Positions 47,527-60,300 of a DNA stretch of 64,000 nucleotides are shown one piece after another. The position numbers and the translations under genes are program-made. This DNA is from Hofstenia miamia (Eukaryota > Xenacoelomorpha > Acoela), in the NCBI GenBank assembly GCA_004352715.1, contig SCFE01000005.1, positions 1,433,863 to 1,497,862 of the forward strand. The letters are read 5' to 3'. The notes beneath the pieces were generated by a model that was given only the letters and a program-made list of their open reading frames with translations, made no database searches and had not been told where the DNA came from. How positions within the stretch are numbered: position 1 is the first letter of the stretch; each line of letters starts with the position of its first letter.

Positions 47527-49990
47527 GTTTCAAAACGTCGTAAGTGTAATTTCAAACACATGAACGAACGATTTATTTTAGTGCATTACCTCACTAGAAA
47601 ATTTGCTTCCATTATAAAATTATTAATAGTGGATCTCTTGTTTGATTTAAACAAGTAAAAACTCGTTCTAAAGAAAAAGCTTAACTATGATAAAAATTAA
47701 TAATAGAAATATTAAAAATCCTCATTTTACAGATCACTGATACAATTACTTGGGGAATATTGTAAATATTTGTCGACAACAGCCCTGATGTTAAAGCCCA
47801 TCAATTCTAATAATTGAGTGAAGTTTCTTCTATGCAAAGACGCTTTATTTGTAAGTACTACCCTAGCTGATTATAGATCTATTGTTAAACTGGCTTTTCA
47901 ATATGTACTTTAAGAGTATGAGTATTTTGTAACCTAATACTAGCATGCAGTTTCCGGTTGAAGTTTTGCATATAAGCGAAAACATTAATAAAATGAAAAA
48001 CCTATTGGGGATACCAGGGACATTTGAAACTAGTTTTGTAAGCATCCATATATGTAAAGTTATAAAATATTTGGCTTGCTTGAATACGTGAAACAAAAGA
48101 TGGGTCTTTTATAAGATTAGAATGATAAGATAGAAACATTTTTATTTAGCTCTGGTTTCTAATAAAAATTCGTATTTGGTTCAACCTGGTCCAAGATTTT
48201 GGGGCTGGTTGTAACAGATTATTAGTTTTTTAAGACAAGACTTAAACAATAGGTAACCATAAATAATAAAACAAATAGCAAAAATTCAGAAATAGAATGT
48301 AAAATTAATCAGAGGTGATCATAAATAGAATCCTACTTGATACAAAGATAACCATTGGCAAAGTTCATTACTCAGCACATCCTTTATATGTACAAGAGCA
48401 AATTTCTACTTTTAAGTTGTACATTTGAGGTTATGAATTATGAAAATATAATTATTGTTAAATAACATTCAATGCGGTTGATTGGAATGAGTTCCAATAT
48501 GCTCTCAAACACTTCTGTTCTAACCAACCCCGAATTAGTAATACTTTGAAATATTTTTCATGTTTAAAACCTATGAGTAGAATCTTAGGTAGCTTTCCGG
48601 TAAACCATGAAAATCATTAGTTATCTCACTAGTAAGAGGATCACAATATGAACTAAAGTACAAAGTTTACACTTTAAGCGATTTCAAAACAGGAATATAG
48701 TTATGACTCGCAGTCTTACATGTTAATTTGAAACTATTTTTTTAGATTTGCCGGCATTTGTATTTTTGCATTGGATATAGTAATATCAATGGAATACCAC
48801 AAATCATACTTCATAAGTAGCAGCTATGGCATCAATATTAGTTCTGCTCTCTTGTTTTCTATGATTAATGTTTCAAATTGCATTTCTAAATAAATTGCTT
48901 TTGAACACGCGCACAACTTGTAGTTGCAATATTCATTTGTTTTAGATTATCAAACGTTTGACTAAGTCTATATACATACAAAATAATGAATATAATATTG
49001 AATGCGAAATCATATAATGTATTCATATTGTAATTCATTTTTAAAAGAAAACGATGTGTTTCTTAAAAAATTACAACTATGGTATTTTTAGAAGTTTATG
49101 TCCACAATTCAAACTAAAATCACATGCTGATATAAGAAAGTTATGATTCCCTAAAAAGCGGTTTGTACTGCATTATTTTGAATTCCAAAGTATGGAATCA
49201 GTGTTAGGATAAACAGCTACCCTATATCAAATCACCACATTTGTAACACGAATACTTCGTTACATGAATGTCCTGCATCTATACGCACTTAAATCGTCTT
49301 AGCTAAATTTGAGCCACTATTGACTCTAATTTAAAATTCGCAATGATTATAAAAGATTGTTTGAAACAATTAATATTCACAATATCATTGAATGCTGTAT
49401 AAATTTAATAAGGTCACACTGTGATTTATTTTGCTGATACTAATAATACACTAGCATATCAATCATCACATTCTAAGATTACAAATCTATTACCAATATT
49501 TGGACTTATGTAAATTATCCATAAGCAAATGACTGAAAGACATTACATCGAAAAAAAGGTTTTGAACGATGACTAACAATATCAGTCAAACAATTTATGT
49601 AAACCTTGATAGCCTTAATGACATATTTTTTGAGAATTCTGATTGCATTTCAAGCAAATCGTGTAAAAACAAGAAAAATCAGTATAACAGTAAATTGTTG
49701 AATTTACATTTGCGTTAGAGAAAATTTCTAAGAAAATTAATAAAATTGAGACTGATAAACTTATATAATTAACTTTCATTAAAATATCTCTATTTTACAT
49801 CATCGCCAAATACATTTAAACAAATTGATAAATGATATTGGAAAACAGTCACTTGCTTGTAAGGGAGGATGATGCTTCGACTTTCAAATGAATGACTTCG
49901 TTCAAGTGGAACTTTGCCATTCATTCTATAATTTGATTCGTTCTCAAAAACTGTTGTTGTATTTCGCAATAATAGCTTGAAAAGTGCTAA
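47527..49990. other. AT-rich DNA, no gene recognised
   Basis: Nothing supportable was seen. The promoter of the small gene at 49991 must lie in its last part, but no defined element is visible. Confidence 0.4.
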
Positions 49991-50146
49991 ATGAGAAGCG
50001 GATTAATTTTCCTTGGAGTTTCTTCTGTTCTTTGTTTGGGAATGATAGGACGAACCATTCATATAAAAAGAACTGAAAGAGAAAATTTAAGAGCAGGAAT
50101 TTATCGTGAACTTAAACAATCCAATTCGAATAGTAGTAACATCTGA
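49991..50146 (+). CDS. PET117-like cytochrome c oxidase assembly factor (small single-exon gene)
   Basis: A 51-codon frame starts MRSGLIFLGVSSVLCLGMIG, a single N-terminal membrane helix or uncleaved mitochondrial signal. It continues IHIKRTERENLRAGIYRELK and a short Asn/Ser tail. The pattern LG-S ... (V/I)H-(K/Q)--ER--L--G(V/I)-R(D/E) is that of PET117, a small inner-membrane protein that in yeast and human cells supports cytochrome oxidase assembly by linking heme a synthesis to the enzyme. A perfect AATAAA follows 17 bases after the stop (50163-50168), supporting a real 3' end. It is shorter than human PET117 (81 residues). A SMIM20-like protein is the main alternative. Confidence 0.55.
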   Translation: MRSGLIFLGVSSVLCLGMIGRTIHIKRTERENLRAGIYRELKQSNSNSSNI

Positions 50147-50162
50147 AATAGGAAATTTTTTA

Positions 50163-50168
50163 AATAAA
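50163..50168 (+). promoter_or_regulatory. Polyadenylation signal AATAAA
   Basis: A canonical hexamer 17 nt after the stop codon of the PET117-like gene, followed by a T-rich stretch. Confidence 0.6.
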
Positions 50169-53100
50169 GTTTAATATTTTCTTAATTGAAGAACTTTTGT
50201 TTATTTATTAATTATTATTCAGTGCAATTGGATAATCCAAGTGCTTAATTTGAATATGGATTTAGATTCATATCCATATATTAAAATATATTTTACGTAT
50301 GATTGACTGATGAAAATATAGACCTCTTTAATTAGTACGGAAAGTGTTGTCTGTTGGCAGGTCTTTCTTCATTAAAGATACCGATTGCATTTCTATTATA
50401 GTTTATTTTCTGCAAACTATCCCTGCAGCATGCATTTACTAGTTAGTCAATGGATTTCTTCCATTCGTCTTTGGACAGATTAAAACTACATCCATGGGCT
50501 TATTGGAAAACTAGTGAATATTAAAATATAATCTTATCTGCTCTTCACATCTGAAAGAGAAGAAGTGAACTACGTTACATGCTATCGCATATTGAACTCA
50601 ATTCGTGGCTATTTTCGCACGTTCTACTATTGGTGTGTTATTGTGAGTTTCCTTCATAGTCTTTATTTCCTTTGATTTGGATGTGTTTATGTGCAGCTTT
50701 TTAGCAAATTGTTTTACAAGTCCTCAATTAGAAGTTTCGAATTTTGTTTTGCAATCGGTGTTGTCATCTGCAAAAGATGGCAAGTGGTCTGTGTCTGTCG
50801 ATATAGTGATCCTTGCCCTTTGAATATTCGAATCTATGTAGGATTCGGATTCCAATATTCTAGGCGTGATGCAGTGCAGAAGGCAGAACTAAAACTTTTC
50901 TGTGGATAGCTTAAATTTTTCGAACAAAAATCTGTGTGAAGTGTGCCAATCACATATCTCTTTTGAATTCTACTTTAGAATAATCTACTAGGATTTTTGT
51001 CTTTCAAAGTAGTTTTTAAAAATAGCTATTAACAATTCTTCATAATAGACGGGGTTTGCAGCAGAAAGGATTGTGTAACCAACATATTTTCGATTCGAAT
51101 TCGCCAATCCACTATCTCAGAATTCTGATTCGAATTTGAAATATAAAATTGACCTAATAATGATCATTTGTGTTTGACATCGGATTTTCCTGAGATATTG
51201 CGGTTAAAGTTTTCGAAGTAACTTCTGTTAGTAATAAAATCTATTATTTATCATTTATTTTGCGCAAATTGTAGATAGTAATTTCAATACGAGATGTTAA
51301 TCCATGCCATTGGAAACCATCCTGACAAAAAAATGGTAAGACTTGTCTATGAACGACTTCGTGCAAACACTTTGTTGTGAAAAACGGTCCTTAATCCTTC
51401 GCTTTCCTTGAATTTTGTTTGGTACGGGGTACAATGTCAATATATCTATTCTCGAGGGGAAATTCTAAAAATCCACTTTGCTCGTTAATATATTCTTAGA
51501 CCCGAGGCTTTTTCAAATGATTTAGTGTCGTCAATATGAGTTTAGAAGATCTATGTCTGAGGTGTTAATTTTTTGCTTGATAATCAGTTTGATAAATTAT
51601 TATAGTACGAATTTAAATCATTGTCTGATATTCCAATTTCACAAAATAGAATTAATGTGTTGGCATTTTTGAGCCATGATTTACATTCTGAATTTCAGAT
51701 CTTTTTAGCAACTTGTTAAGTTTTTACTAGTTTGTTTTTCTTCATATGCATTTTTAATTAATCTATATTAGTCGTTATTTTAAGCGTAAATTTATCTATG
51801 ATTTCGCTTATACGTTAGAAACTGCCTGTTTCTTTTGTTATATTTTTTAAAATGTTTTTGTAAGCACTAACATACAATTTAATTGATAAAGGCATATGCT
51901 TTATATTAATTCAAAATTTAAGGTCACGTTAGTTTATTAGGGGATCAAAGAGTATATGTATAAATATTAGGGTGGCCCTTATAGAAGGTGAAGATTTTAA
52001 ATTTAGATTTTTGTATGTCTGACCTTCTCAAAAGGTTCAATTTCATTAGAAACTCTTTTGTTCCAATTTCTGATAATCTGTTATATATTTTGGAGGTGGT
52101 GCAATGATGTGAAAGTTGGCCTAATAAGTCTCAATACATGACATGGAAGTAATGTATCAATACAATAGTCACAATAACAGAATAGCTGTTTTTGAATTTT
52201 CTGGCTTTTCTCTACAATCCCTAAGGCATACTACGAGTTATTCTTCATTATTGAGAGATACAATTGCTGTATTTGCTGCATCAAACACACAATTCGTTAG
52301 CAGCTACTAGTGAGCCTATAAGTTTTCTGGATAGATTTCAAGAAAGCTATCAAATGTACTCAGCTCCCAAACAATTTTCTACTGCTTCTGGTTATTGTTA
52401 GTCAGAAAAATCAAATTGCCTAAATTCTTACACAATCTAGCTACTTGAATTTGACTTTCAGGATAAGAATAAAGCAACGGAATTAGTTTCAAGCCGTGTC
52501 TAGCTGCCTGCGTTGAAAGTAGCGCCAAGAATTAAACATTAACATCAATGTTAGCTAAACTGTTGTCGATATCTCGTAATCCGTTCACCTTCGGGATTGC
52601 AAGATTGAACTGAGATCAAAGTAGCTAAATTTAGGATTTGTATTTGGATTTTAGCATAAATCATGGTTGATGCATGAGGTAGGGCCAAATGTTCTAAGTT
52701 TCCTGGCATGAGGTGATTAACTTCTGAAATTGATTTTGGTGCTGTTCACCAATTTGAAATAAGCAATGTCACGGAGATATTGTTTTCTTTGATTACTGCT
52801 TTTTAAATCAATTACTCGAATAGATTCTTTCTGATGGAATCCTGGCTAGAATTGTCGAAATTCCAGCAATTAATCAAATGAATTCAATTTTCAGAAATGC
52901 AGAAATTGGTTCTATTTGAAATTTTTTTTTGCAAACCTTCGCGATGCTATATGTAGACAAAATAATTGCCTATCAGGGGGATTTCTTATTCTTCAATGCT
53001 TTCTGATGGCGTATATAGGAAGTAATTTAAATGGAAATTCATCATTTCGAATGTATCGAATTATTATTATATTGGGGTAGAAATAGACCAATCTTTAAAA

Positions 53101-53399
53101 TTCAATACCTTTATTTCAAAGAAATTAAGACTAAGAAATGCGGACTTCCAATATTTCTATGAGCTGAAATCAATTCTCCATTCTTTGAATTTAATTAACA
53201 CATTTGTAACACAACAATTACTCTAGTTCTCTGCTAGTGTCATAAATGTTGAAACAAATGAATACTTAAATAGCACATTCAATAGAGCTGTGTGAACCAT
53301 GTTCAACATCTATAAACAACAAACTAGTTTATTTGCAAAAATACAACTTACTATCAAATATAATACACCTGTTTAACAACTCGTTTCAAACATTGTATT
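50169..53399. other. AT-rich intergenic DNA, no gene recognised
   Basis: The open frame at 50691-50909 has no family resemblance. Otherwise nothing supportable was seen. Confidence 0.4.
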
Positions 53400-53439
53400 G
53401 GATACACGCATTCACTAGACCTCTCCGACAATTATACCA

Positions 53440-53665
53440 GTTACAACGCATGTACTCGCACTTGCAAAATATCAATTGCAAATAAAAGGACCTTTTGGCA
53501 AAAATCTTTTATAGTTTGCACACTAAAGCTATGGAAAACCTTGACAGTGAAACTAGGTTTTCTACGAATATTACCTTTTTTAAACGCAAATTGATACACA
53601 ACTTGCTAAGTCACCGAAAAATATGGCATTCGTCTAAAAAAATTACATGCATGGGAAATGTATAA
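53440..53665 (+). pseudogene. LINE C-terminal fragment
   Basis: One frame reads ISIANKRTFWQKSFIVCTLK followed by LW. After a frameshift the next frame reads ENLDSETRFSTNITFFKRKL and a basic HNLL tail to a TAA. The (K)LW-NLDSETR-...FKRKL order matches the DLDNETR...FRKKLK end of the LINE copies at 1-640 and 5951-6660, so it is probably the same family. Confidence 0.6.
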
Positions 53666-53669
53666 CATA

Positions 53670-54197
53670 TTAGAGTAATTTTTGTAATTTATGTGTTTAC
53701 TTTTAATTTCGAATTTGTAAGTACCTCTTTTTCATACTTGAGTAAAGAGCTTGTAATCATTATTATTCTGTTCAACTAAAGATGTGACAAATATATAAAT
53801 GCATCTACGTAAAAAACATTTAAGTATAATTTTGATTAAATTAATTAATTCACATTTTCAAAAATATTTGGTAAAACTGAACATATGGATGCAAAATTTT
53901 TGCATTCTGAGGATGCAAAGTCATTCTTAATGTAGGCATCGATCTATTTCTCTTCAATTACAATTCACTGTATGCTCAGTGCTAATGAGATGCCTAAAAC
54001 TACTTGTTACGTCACAATAAACTGTTTTAACAATAATAGTATATTTCAGTATTACTGAAAATTTTGATGAGCTTGCGCCACGTCTAAGTCTATTTCAAAT
54101 AGTTCAAGATTTTACACTCGTCGTTTTTTCGTGAAATGGAAGCACCTCAAAGTTTCAGTGGCAAAACATTCGAGAATTCATAAATTAGGGGCAGCCT

Positions 54198-54234
<37 letters not shown>

Positions 54235-54610
54235 TAAGATACTTTCTGTACTATGGAAATNNNNNNNNNNNNNNNNNNNNNNNNNNNNNNNNNNNNNNNN
54301 NNNNNNNNNNNNNNNNNNNNNNNNNNNNNNNNNNNNNNNNNNNNNNNNNNNNNNNNNNNNNNNNNNNNNNNNNNNNNNNNNNNNNNNNNNNNNNNNNNNN
54401 NNNNNNNNNNNNNNNNNNNNNNNNNNNNNNNNNNNNNNNNNNNNNNNNNNNNNNNNNNNNNNNNNNNNNNNNNNNNNNNNNNNNNNNNNNNNNNNNNNNN
54501 NNNNNNNNNNNNNNNNNNNNNNNNNNNNNNNNNNNNNNNNNNNNNNNNNNNNNNNNNNNNNNNNNNNNNNNNNNNNNNNNNNNNNNNNNNNNNNNNNNNN
54601 NNNNNNGCCT

Positions 54611-54652
<42 letters not shown>

Positions 54653-54712
54653 GTAAAAGCATATTTTTCTATTATTGTTGATGGCACAATATTTTTGAGC
54701 TTAAGCTGCCTT
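53670..54712. other. AT-rich DNA with (TA)n tracts and an assembly gap
   Basis: (TA)n tracts at 54201-54231 and 54611-54647 lie on either side of N at 54261-54606. Both are preceded by the same GCCTTATATAATATA, so the gap is framed by a short duplication. No gene seen. Confidence 0.7.
54261..54606. other. Assembly gap (346 N)
   Basis: A run of N between two (TA)n microsatellites. Confidence 1.
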
Positions 54713-54802
54713 TCATATGATTTTTGATTGCTTCTTCATATGTCTTTTGGTCTCAGCGATGTGTGAGTTATCACACTCATCACATTGATATTTGTGTACC
54801 AC
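54713..54802 (-). pseudogene. Penelope-like GIY-YIG fragment
   Basis: The minus strand reads VVHKYQCDECDNSHIAETKR, then HMKKQ, before a TGA. This is the CxxC-x-YIGETKR...K nuclease entry of Penelope-like elements with Tyr-Ile-Gly altered to His-Ile-Ala, so catalytically dead. It lies about 220 bp upstream of the ATG9 start codon. It is diverged from the copy at 24.7-25.3 kb. Confidence 0.65.
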
Positions 54803-55022
54803 TAATTATTCCAAAGACAAATTTAAGTATGTCTTTAGTCATTTACTGGTGCTTTCAATGTCCATTTTATAATGTTAACTTGTTTGCTGGTTATTGGTTG
54901 TAGACGTTTAACACATTAGACTATAATTGTTTCTTTTTAAAATCTGCATGTTTTCATAATATCCATATCTGCTGTTATGTCATTTATATAATTTGACTGA
55001 CTAATTTTTTTAGTTTTAGTTT

Positions 55023-57133
55023 ATGCCCAGGCCTGATGAATACTCACGACTTGGTCAAACCCCCGGCGACGATGACCTGGGATCAGAAAATGTTTTTGTA
55101 CATTTTGCTGACATACGATCAGGTTATAGTATTTTAAATGTAACAGTTTAGGGTTCCTTCAATTTAAATTTAGCTTGTCTAGATTAGAATGAGAAAACGC
55201 TTCGATTTTCTGTTTGATCAAGATCTCTATTTCTTATTTATTTTTGTAGCACTTTATATACTAACAACATTAATTTTATTACAATTATGTACATTCTATT
55301 AAATATCAGATACGCCAAAATATCAGAATTTTCTATTGCTGTTTGACCCATAAATTTTAAAAACGATTTATTTGTTTCCTTATAAATTAATTTTTAACGT
55401 GTTGAAATTATATTGTAATCATAATCAATTATTAATTTTTCACTTGTATTCGTTAATATTTCCAGTACATTCTCAGAAGTAATTTTTATTTGTTTAGACC
55501 GCTCATGGCATCACATAGAGAATCTTGACGATTTCTTTCGTCGCGTCTATCTTTATCATCAACGGAGTGGTTTTCTATGCATGATTCTACTGGAAATATT
55601 CGATCTAATGCAATTTCTTTTTGTAGTTTCTTTTACCACTTTTCTTTACGGTTGCGTTGACTATACACTTCTTTTTGGAGACGGCGATGATAAATCATAC
55701 CATAAAATTACGATTGATGATGTTCTGGGACCTTTCCCATCTTGCATGGCTACTAGGTTCGCGTTGGATTTACACATTCCGAGTTAATTATGTTTTTAGC
55801 AATCTATTCTTCCGTAGCTGCCAAATACTTGCTTTCATTTTCTTCATAATTCGACTCATACGATCTCTTCATAATCTTGTTAAGTACTGGGAAATTCGCA
55901 CATTCTTTCATACCGCCTTACTTATTCAATCGGTAAGCAGTAATTTATTTATTTCAAGCACCTATGTTATATGTAAAGCTTATTCTCAACTGGAGTGGTA
56001 TATTTAGGATGAATTAGCAAATTTCACATGGCATGACATTCTTTTGCGACTGTGCGAAGTTCAACGAAAACATCAAATGTGCATCCACAAGCGTGATTTG
56101 ACACAATTAGGTATGACTTGCATTTTCGATTTATATATATAAAACACTTTATTCTTTAACACTGAGTCTAGTTCCTTTGCATAATCAAGTAGATTTTACT
56201 TAGGCTATTATCTTTAATATTCCAAATACAAAAAAGTTAGTGATAGAATGAAGAAATTGAAACTTAAATGATTGGATTCATTCTCATATCCAGTTTTAAG
56301 GAAACTAAGTATATCAATAATAAGAAAACCTATACTATTCCAACACTCAATAAAAAATGCATTCTTAAGATTCATTAATTTGCGAGATCACGTTGCAAGA
56401 AATCCAAAAAAATACAAAAACGTTGGTTCTGCATTTTTATTGTTAACTACAACCCTAGAATTTCTGAACTACCGATTTTCTTTGAAATTATTCCAAAGAA
56501 AATTGAAGGACATATTAAAACTGATTGTCAATTAAACCTTTCAAATTACGTACAATAGTTCTTTTGCTTTTGCAGCGACATGTTAATTGCAGAATTGATC
56601 CAATGTTATATACCTTAATTTCAACAAATTGAAAATGTATAAATTAATCAAAACTGAATATCAGTTTCCAGTACAGTATTCTTTAACACTAGAAAGCAGT
56701 CAATTTTGACCGCTTGCAACATTGATATAGCTTTCATTTAACAGGTCCTGTAATTGTCTAACCCAAATTGGCTGACTTTATTCCTTTCTTTAACCTATGA
56801 ATTGAGCAATGTCTTTTATAAACGCTATCATCTTTTTGTATATATTCTTAAGAAATATCATCAAAAGCTCAATGTGTCAATTTTAGCCACGCATTGTTAT
56901 TTATGTAAGGGTTTGAGTCAATTTTCAAATTCATATTTTAATCACCAATCCTGTCCATTGAAAAATATCTGCACACAAGATTACACTGTATTACTAATGG
57001 CTGAACTATCCCACAGAGGTACAATTGATATTTGTACCTAAAGTGAGGTATAATAATTTTTTCTACAAGATGTTTACATAGAGGGAGATTTAGTAATATG
57101 ATTACATAGCGGGAGGTATAATAAAATATATAC

Positions 57134-57167
<34 letters not shown>

Positions 57168-57313
57168 CTGCTAGAAAAGTTCTAAAACAATATATCTTCG
57201 TAGGATATTTAGATCCCTCAACATTCTCCCATATTTCTTCATTGAGATTGTGAATAACTGATATTATTCTATAAAATGTTAAACCCAAAGTGATACATTT
57301 TATATCTGAAGCN

Positions 57314-57359
<46 letters not shown>

Positions 57360-60300
57360 TAACATAATCCGCAAACTTGCGCTTTGAACACAAATACACA
57401 CATACTTGCGCGTTGTATAAACACATTCTTATCAAAAAAATTTATTTCAACAATTAACAATTACGCTAGAAATTATAACTTAAAAAAACTGCGAAATCTT
57501 GATTTACTTTAGAATGAATTTTCAATCCAGATTTTTCGTTTACTGGTACAGCTCAGATAGGTTAGGCAGGTTTCTAGTTACTAGTAAATATACTTATTAG
57601 TACGTTATTAGTAACGTTACTAGTAACTTTATTTGAGCTTACCGCTGCAGGTTATCAGGAGTTAGTAGTAACAAATCTTTTTAAGTGACTGGTGAGGTCG
57701 AATGTCAGGGTCACTATGTAGTGGCAGCCAATCAAACAATATTATATTGCGTCTTCGTCCTGTATGCATTAATGCATTTATGTATTAAGATCACAATGCA
57801 GGCAGGGGATGTAACCTAAGCGAAATATTCAGGTAAATGACTCACAATCAGAGGTGTAACCGCTAATCAGAAAAGCCGCTAGTGCTAACTAACGCTAAAA
57901 GGAAGTCGCTGATCGCCTAAATGTACCCTCGCTAATCGCTAAAAAAATCGCTAAATGCAATACGAAAATGTTAATTGAAAGAGATTTGGGTTCAATTTGA
58001 AAAGTTTTCGCTGTAAATTCGGGATCTTTTGGCCTTTTGAATGTTACCAGAAACCGAAAATAATCGTTCCACAGCTGTACTACTTGGGTGACAGGTGAGC
58101 ACCACCTGAACTAACTCTACGACCTGAGAATCAGAACTCGCTTTCCTGTACTCTTCCGTCTGAACTTCAACAATTGAGGAAAATAAGAATGATTGGAATT
58201 TATCCCAAATGGAACAGTTGGTGCTCGAAAGCGCAGCAGCAGGTGAAAAATGGAACAGACTTTTTGATTTTTTTCCTCTCTCGGCTCAGTGCATAGGATT
58301 TCTTCAGTCGGCAAATGACAATTTTACTTCCGGGTTCGTTGCTGCAGCAAAGATAAATATTTCGCTACTTTTGACAAAATCGAATCGTTTCTTCTGCGAA
58401 TTTAAAATAACAATTTTCATAGCATTATATATATATATATATATATATATGCTACTGAGATACATTGAAAATTGCCATGCTATGAGCGTTCTAGATTTCA
58501 AACACGCTAAACGTAATGGCTACCCTCACAAATACATTGAAAATTTGTTAAGTGAATCCTTATGCAATCCAACGTCTGAAACTAATCTTTGACAAACGTA
58601 TTTCAATAATGTGAAATAATCTATTGGAAGTTGACGGATATTGAAATATAGCATCTGTAGGATTTCTAAAATCAAGACTTAAAATATGTAAAGATCTAAA
58701 TATGACTATCATAACAATAATTTTTAAATCAATGAAAGCATCTAACGTCATTAAAAACAAGGCTCCTATTGAATTGGACTTGATTGGAATGTAACTGCGA
58801 CGATTGTAAAAACTAATTGCCACAACTTTGTTCTAACAATGATTTTTAAATTGAAAGTTCTTAAAATGTGGCTATTCCCAATATCTCTATATATAATTAT
58901 GGCACACATGAGTTTTCACTAATGGTATTTTAGATATATACCACCGAATTTTGCGATTTAAGAACTACGAGTTAGCCTTGATCAATAAAGAAATTCTACC
59001 AGTCACATTTCGATTGCCCATCTTTGGAGATTTGTAAGTAAAATTTAAATTTGTTAGTTTATATGGCTTATAGAGTATATAGAATTATATGCTATTATCT
59101 AGTATTTACTATACAGTTTGTATTTACAACTATTTTGATATCTATGTTACACATAGTGTTATCAAATGAACGAAAAACGATGTGATCCAGTTACTATAGT
59201 TGATTTGGTTTTTTCATTTAAATGGTAGTTTTAGTTTTTTATGTACCTTGGTTTATACACAGAAGTACGATAGCATTTTTACATACTCGAAACGTTATCA
59301 AAGAACGTTTAATTTGATTCCTAATGACAATGTGTTATAATCACAAAAAAGGGTTGCTAATTTGTGAAAATTTCTGAAAAAACTATTTAGTTTTAATTTT
59401 TTTTAATAATATTTCAATTACAGCTTTCATTAATTCATATACATTTGAAAACACTATATTTTAATTACTATTTTGTAAATTAGAGATTGAGGTATTTAAT
59501 ATGGGCCTAACTTTCGACTGCTAACCCAACTTATGGAGTGAATTATTTCTAGTGTTGCTGTTATAACTTCCATAAAAATGTGTTTATTGCATACTATTTG
59601 ATGTAGATCTTATGGCTTAACCTTTTCTCTCGTGTAATTCGGCTTGTCAATTTTATAACTTCAAATTTCGAATTCGGTTTATGATCTCCCACTCATATTG
59701 AAGCTTCTTCGAGGGTGCGCTTAAGCATTCTTAGTCGCTTAATAATTTGGACACAAGATATATCTTTGAACCAAAAATCTCTATAAAATCTTAAAAAGTA
59801 GTTGATAATGCAGAAGCTGAGGTACTTTGGTCCTCATTTTACGCAAATGGTTAAACAATATTAGTTGATAGAACAAGAATTATAATTAAAATATTTTTCT
59901 GAATTATGTTACTTATAGTAGAAATATGGTGTAAAGTGTTGAAATCATCGACAATAAATGAAGATGTCAACCGATTTTTGGCTTAAATATTTTATATGTT
60001 ATTTAAGAATAACAAAATGCATTAAGTTTGAGGAAGTTAATCCTTTCACTCAATCTTTTTTTAGTGACACCGTGTTGTCTAAATCTAAATCTAGCTCACT
60101 ATTTACCTAGTTTAATTGTTGTTTTTCTAATCCTTTCATTTTTAACATAATTATACATTACTTTTTATATACCGTCATACATTAGTTAAAGCAATTTTTT
60201 CTTTTTCGCCTTGTAATTTAAAACCTTTTTCACCCACCTTTGCTAAAATTCTGATTGTTGACACCCATGTCCACAATAAATAAAATTTATGATTTAGGAC

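Noticed and set aside
50691-50909. 72-codon plus-strand open frame as an upstream ATG9 exon
   Set aside because: It has no ATG9 resemblance, and the true start exon was found at 55023.
54131-54727. Open frames on both strands of 130-198 codons
   Set aside because: They consist mostly of N and (TA)n microsatellite read as Ile-Tyr repeats.
56272-56535. 87-codon open frame in the ATG9 intron as a gene or LINE end
   Set aside because: Basic and hydrophobic composition is suggestive, but no specific motif could be matched in any frame.
56938-57435. 165-codon minus-strand open frame
   Set aside because: Produced by two (TA)n tracts and a single N in the ATG9 intron; no family resemblance.
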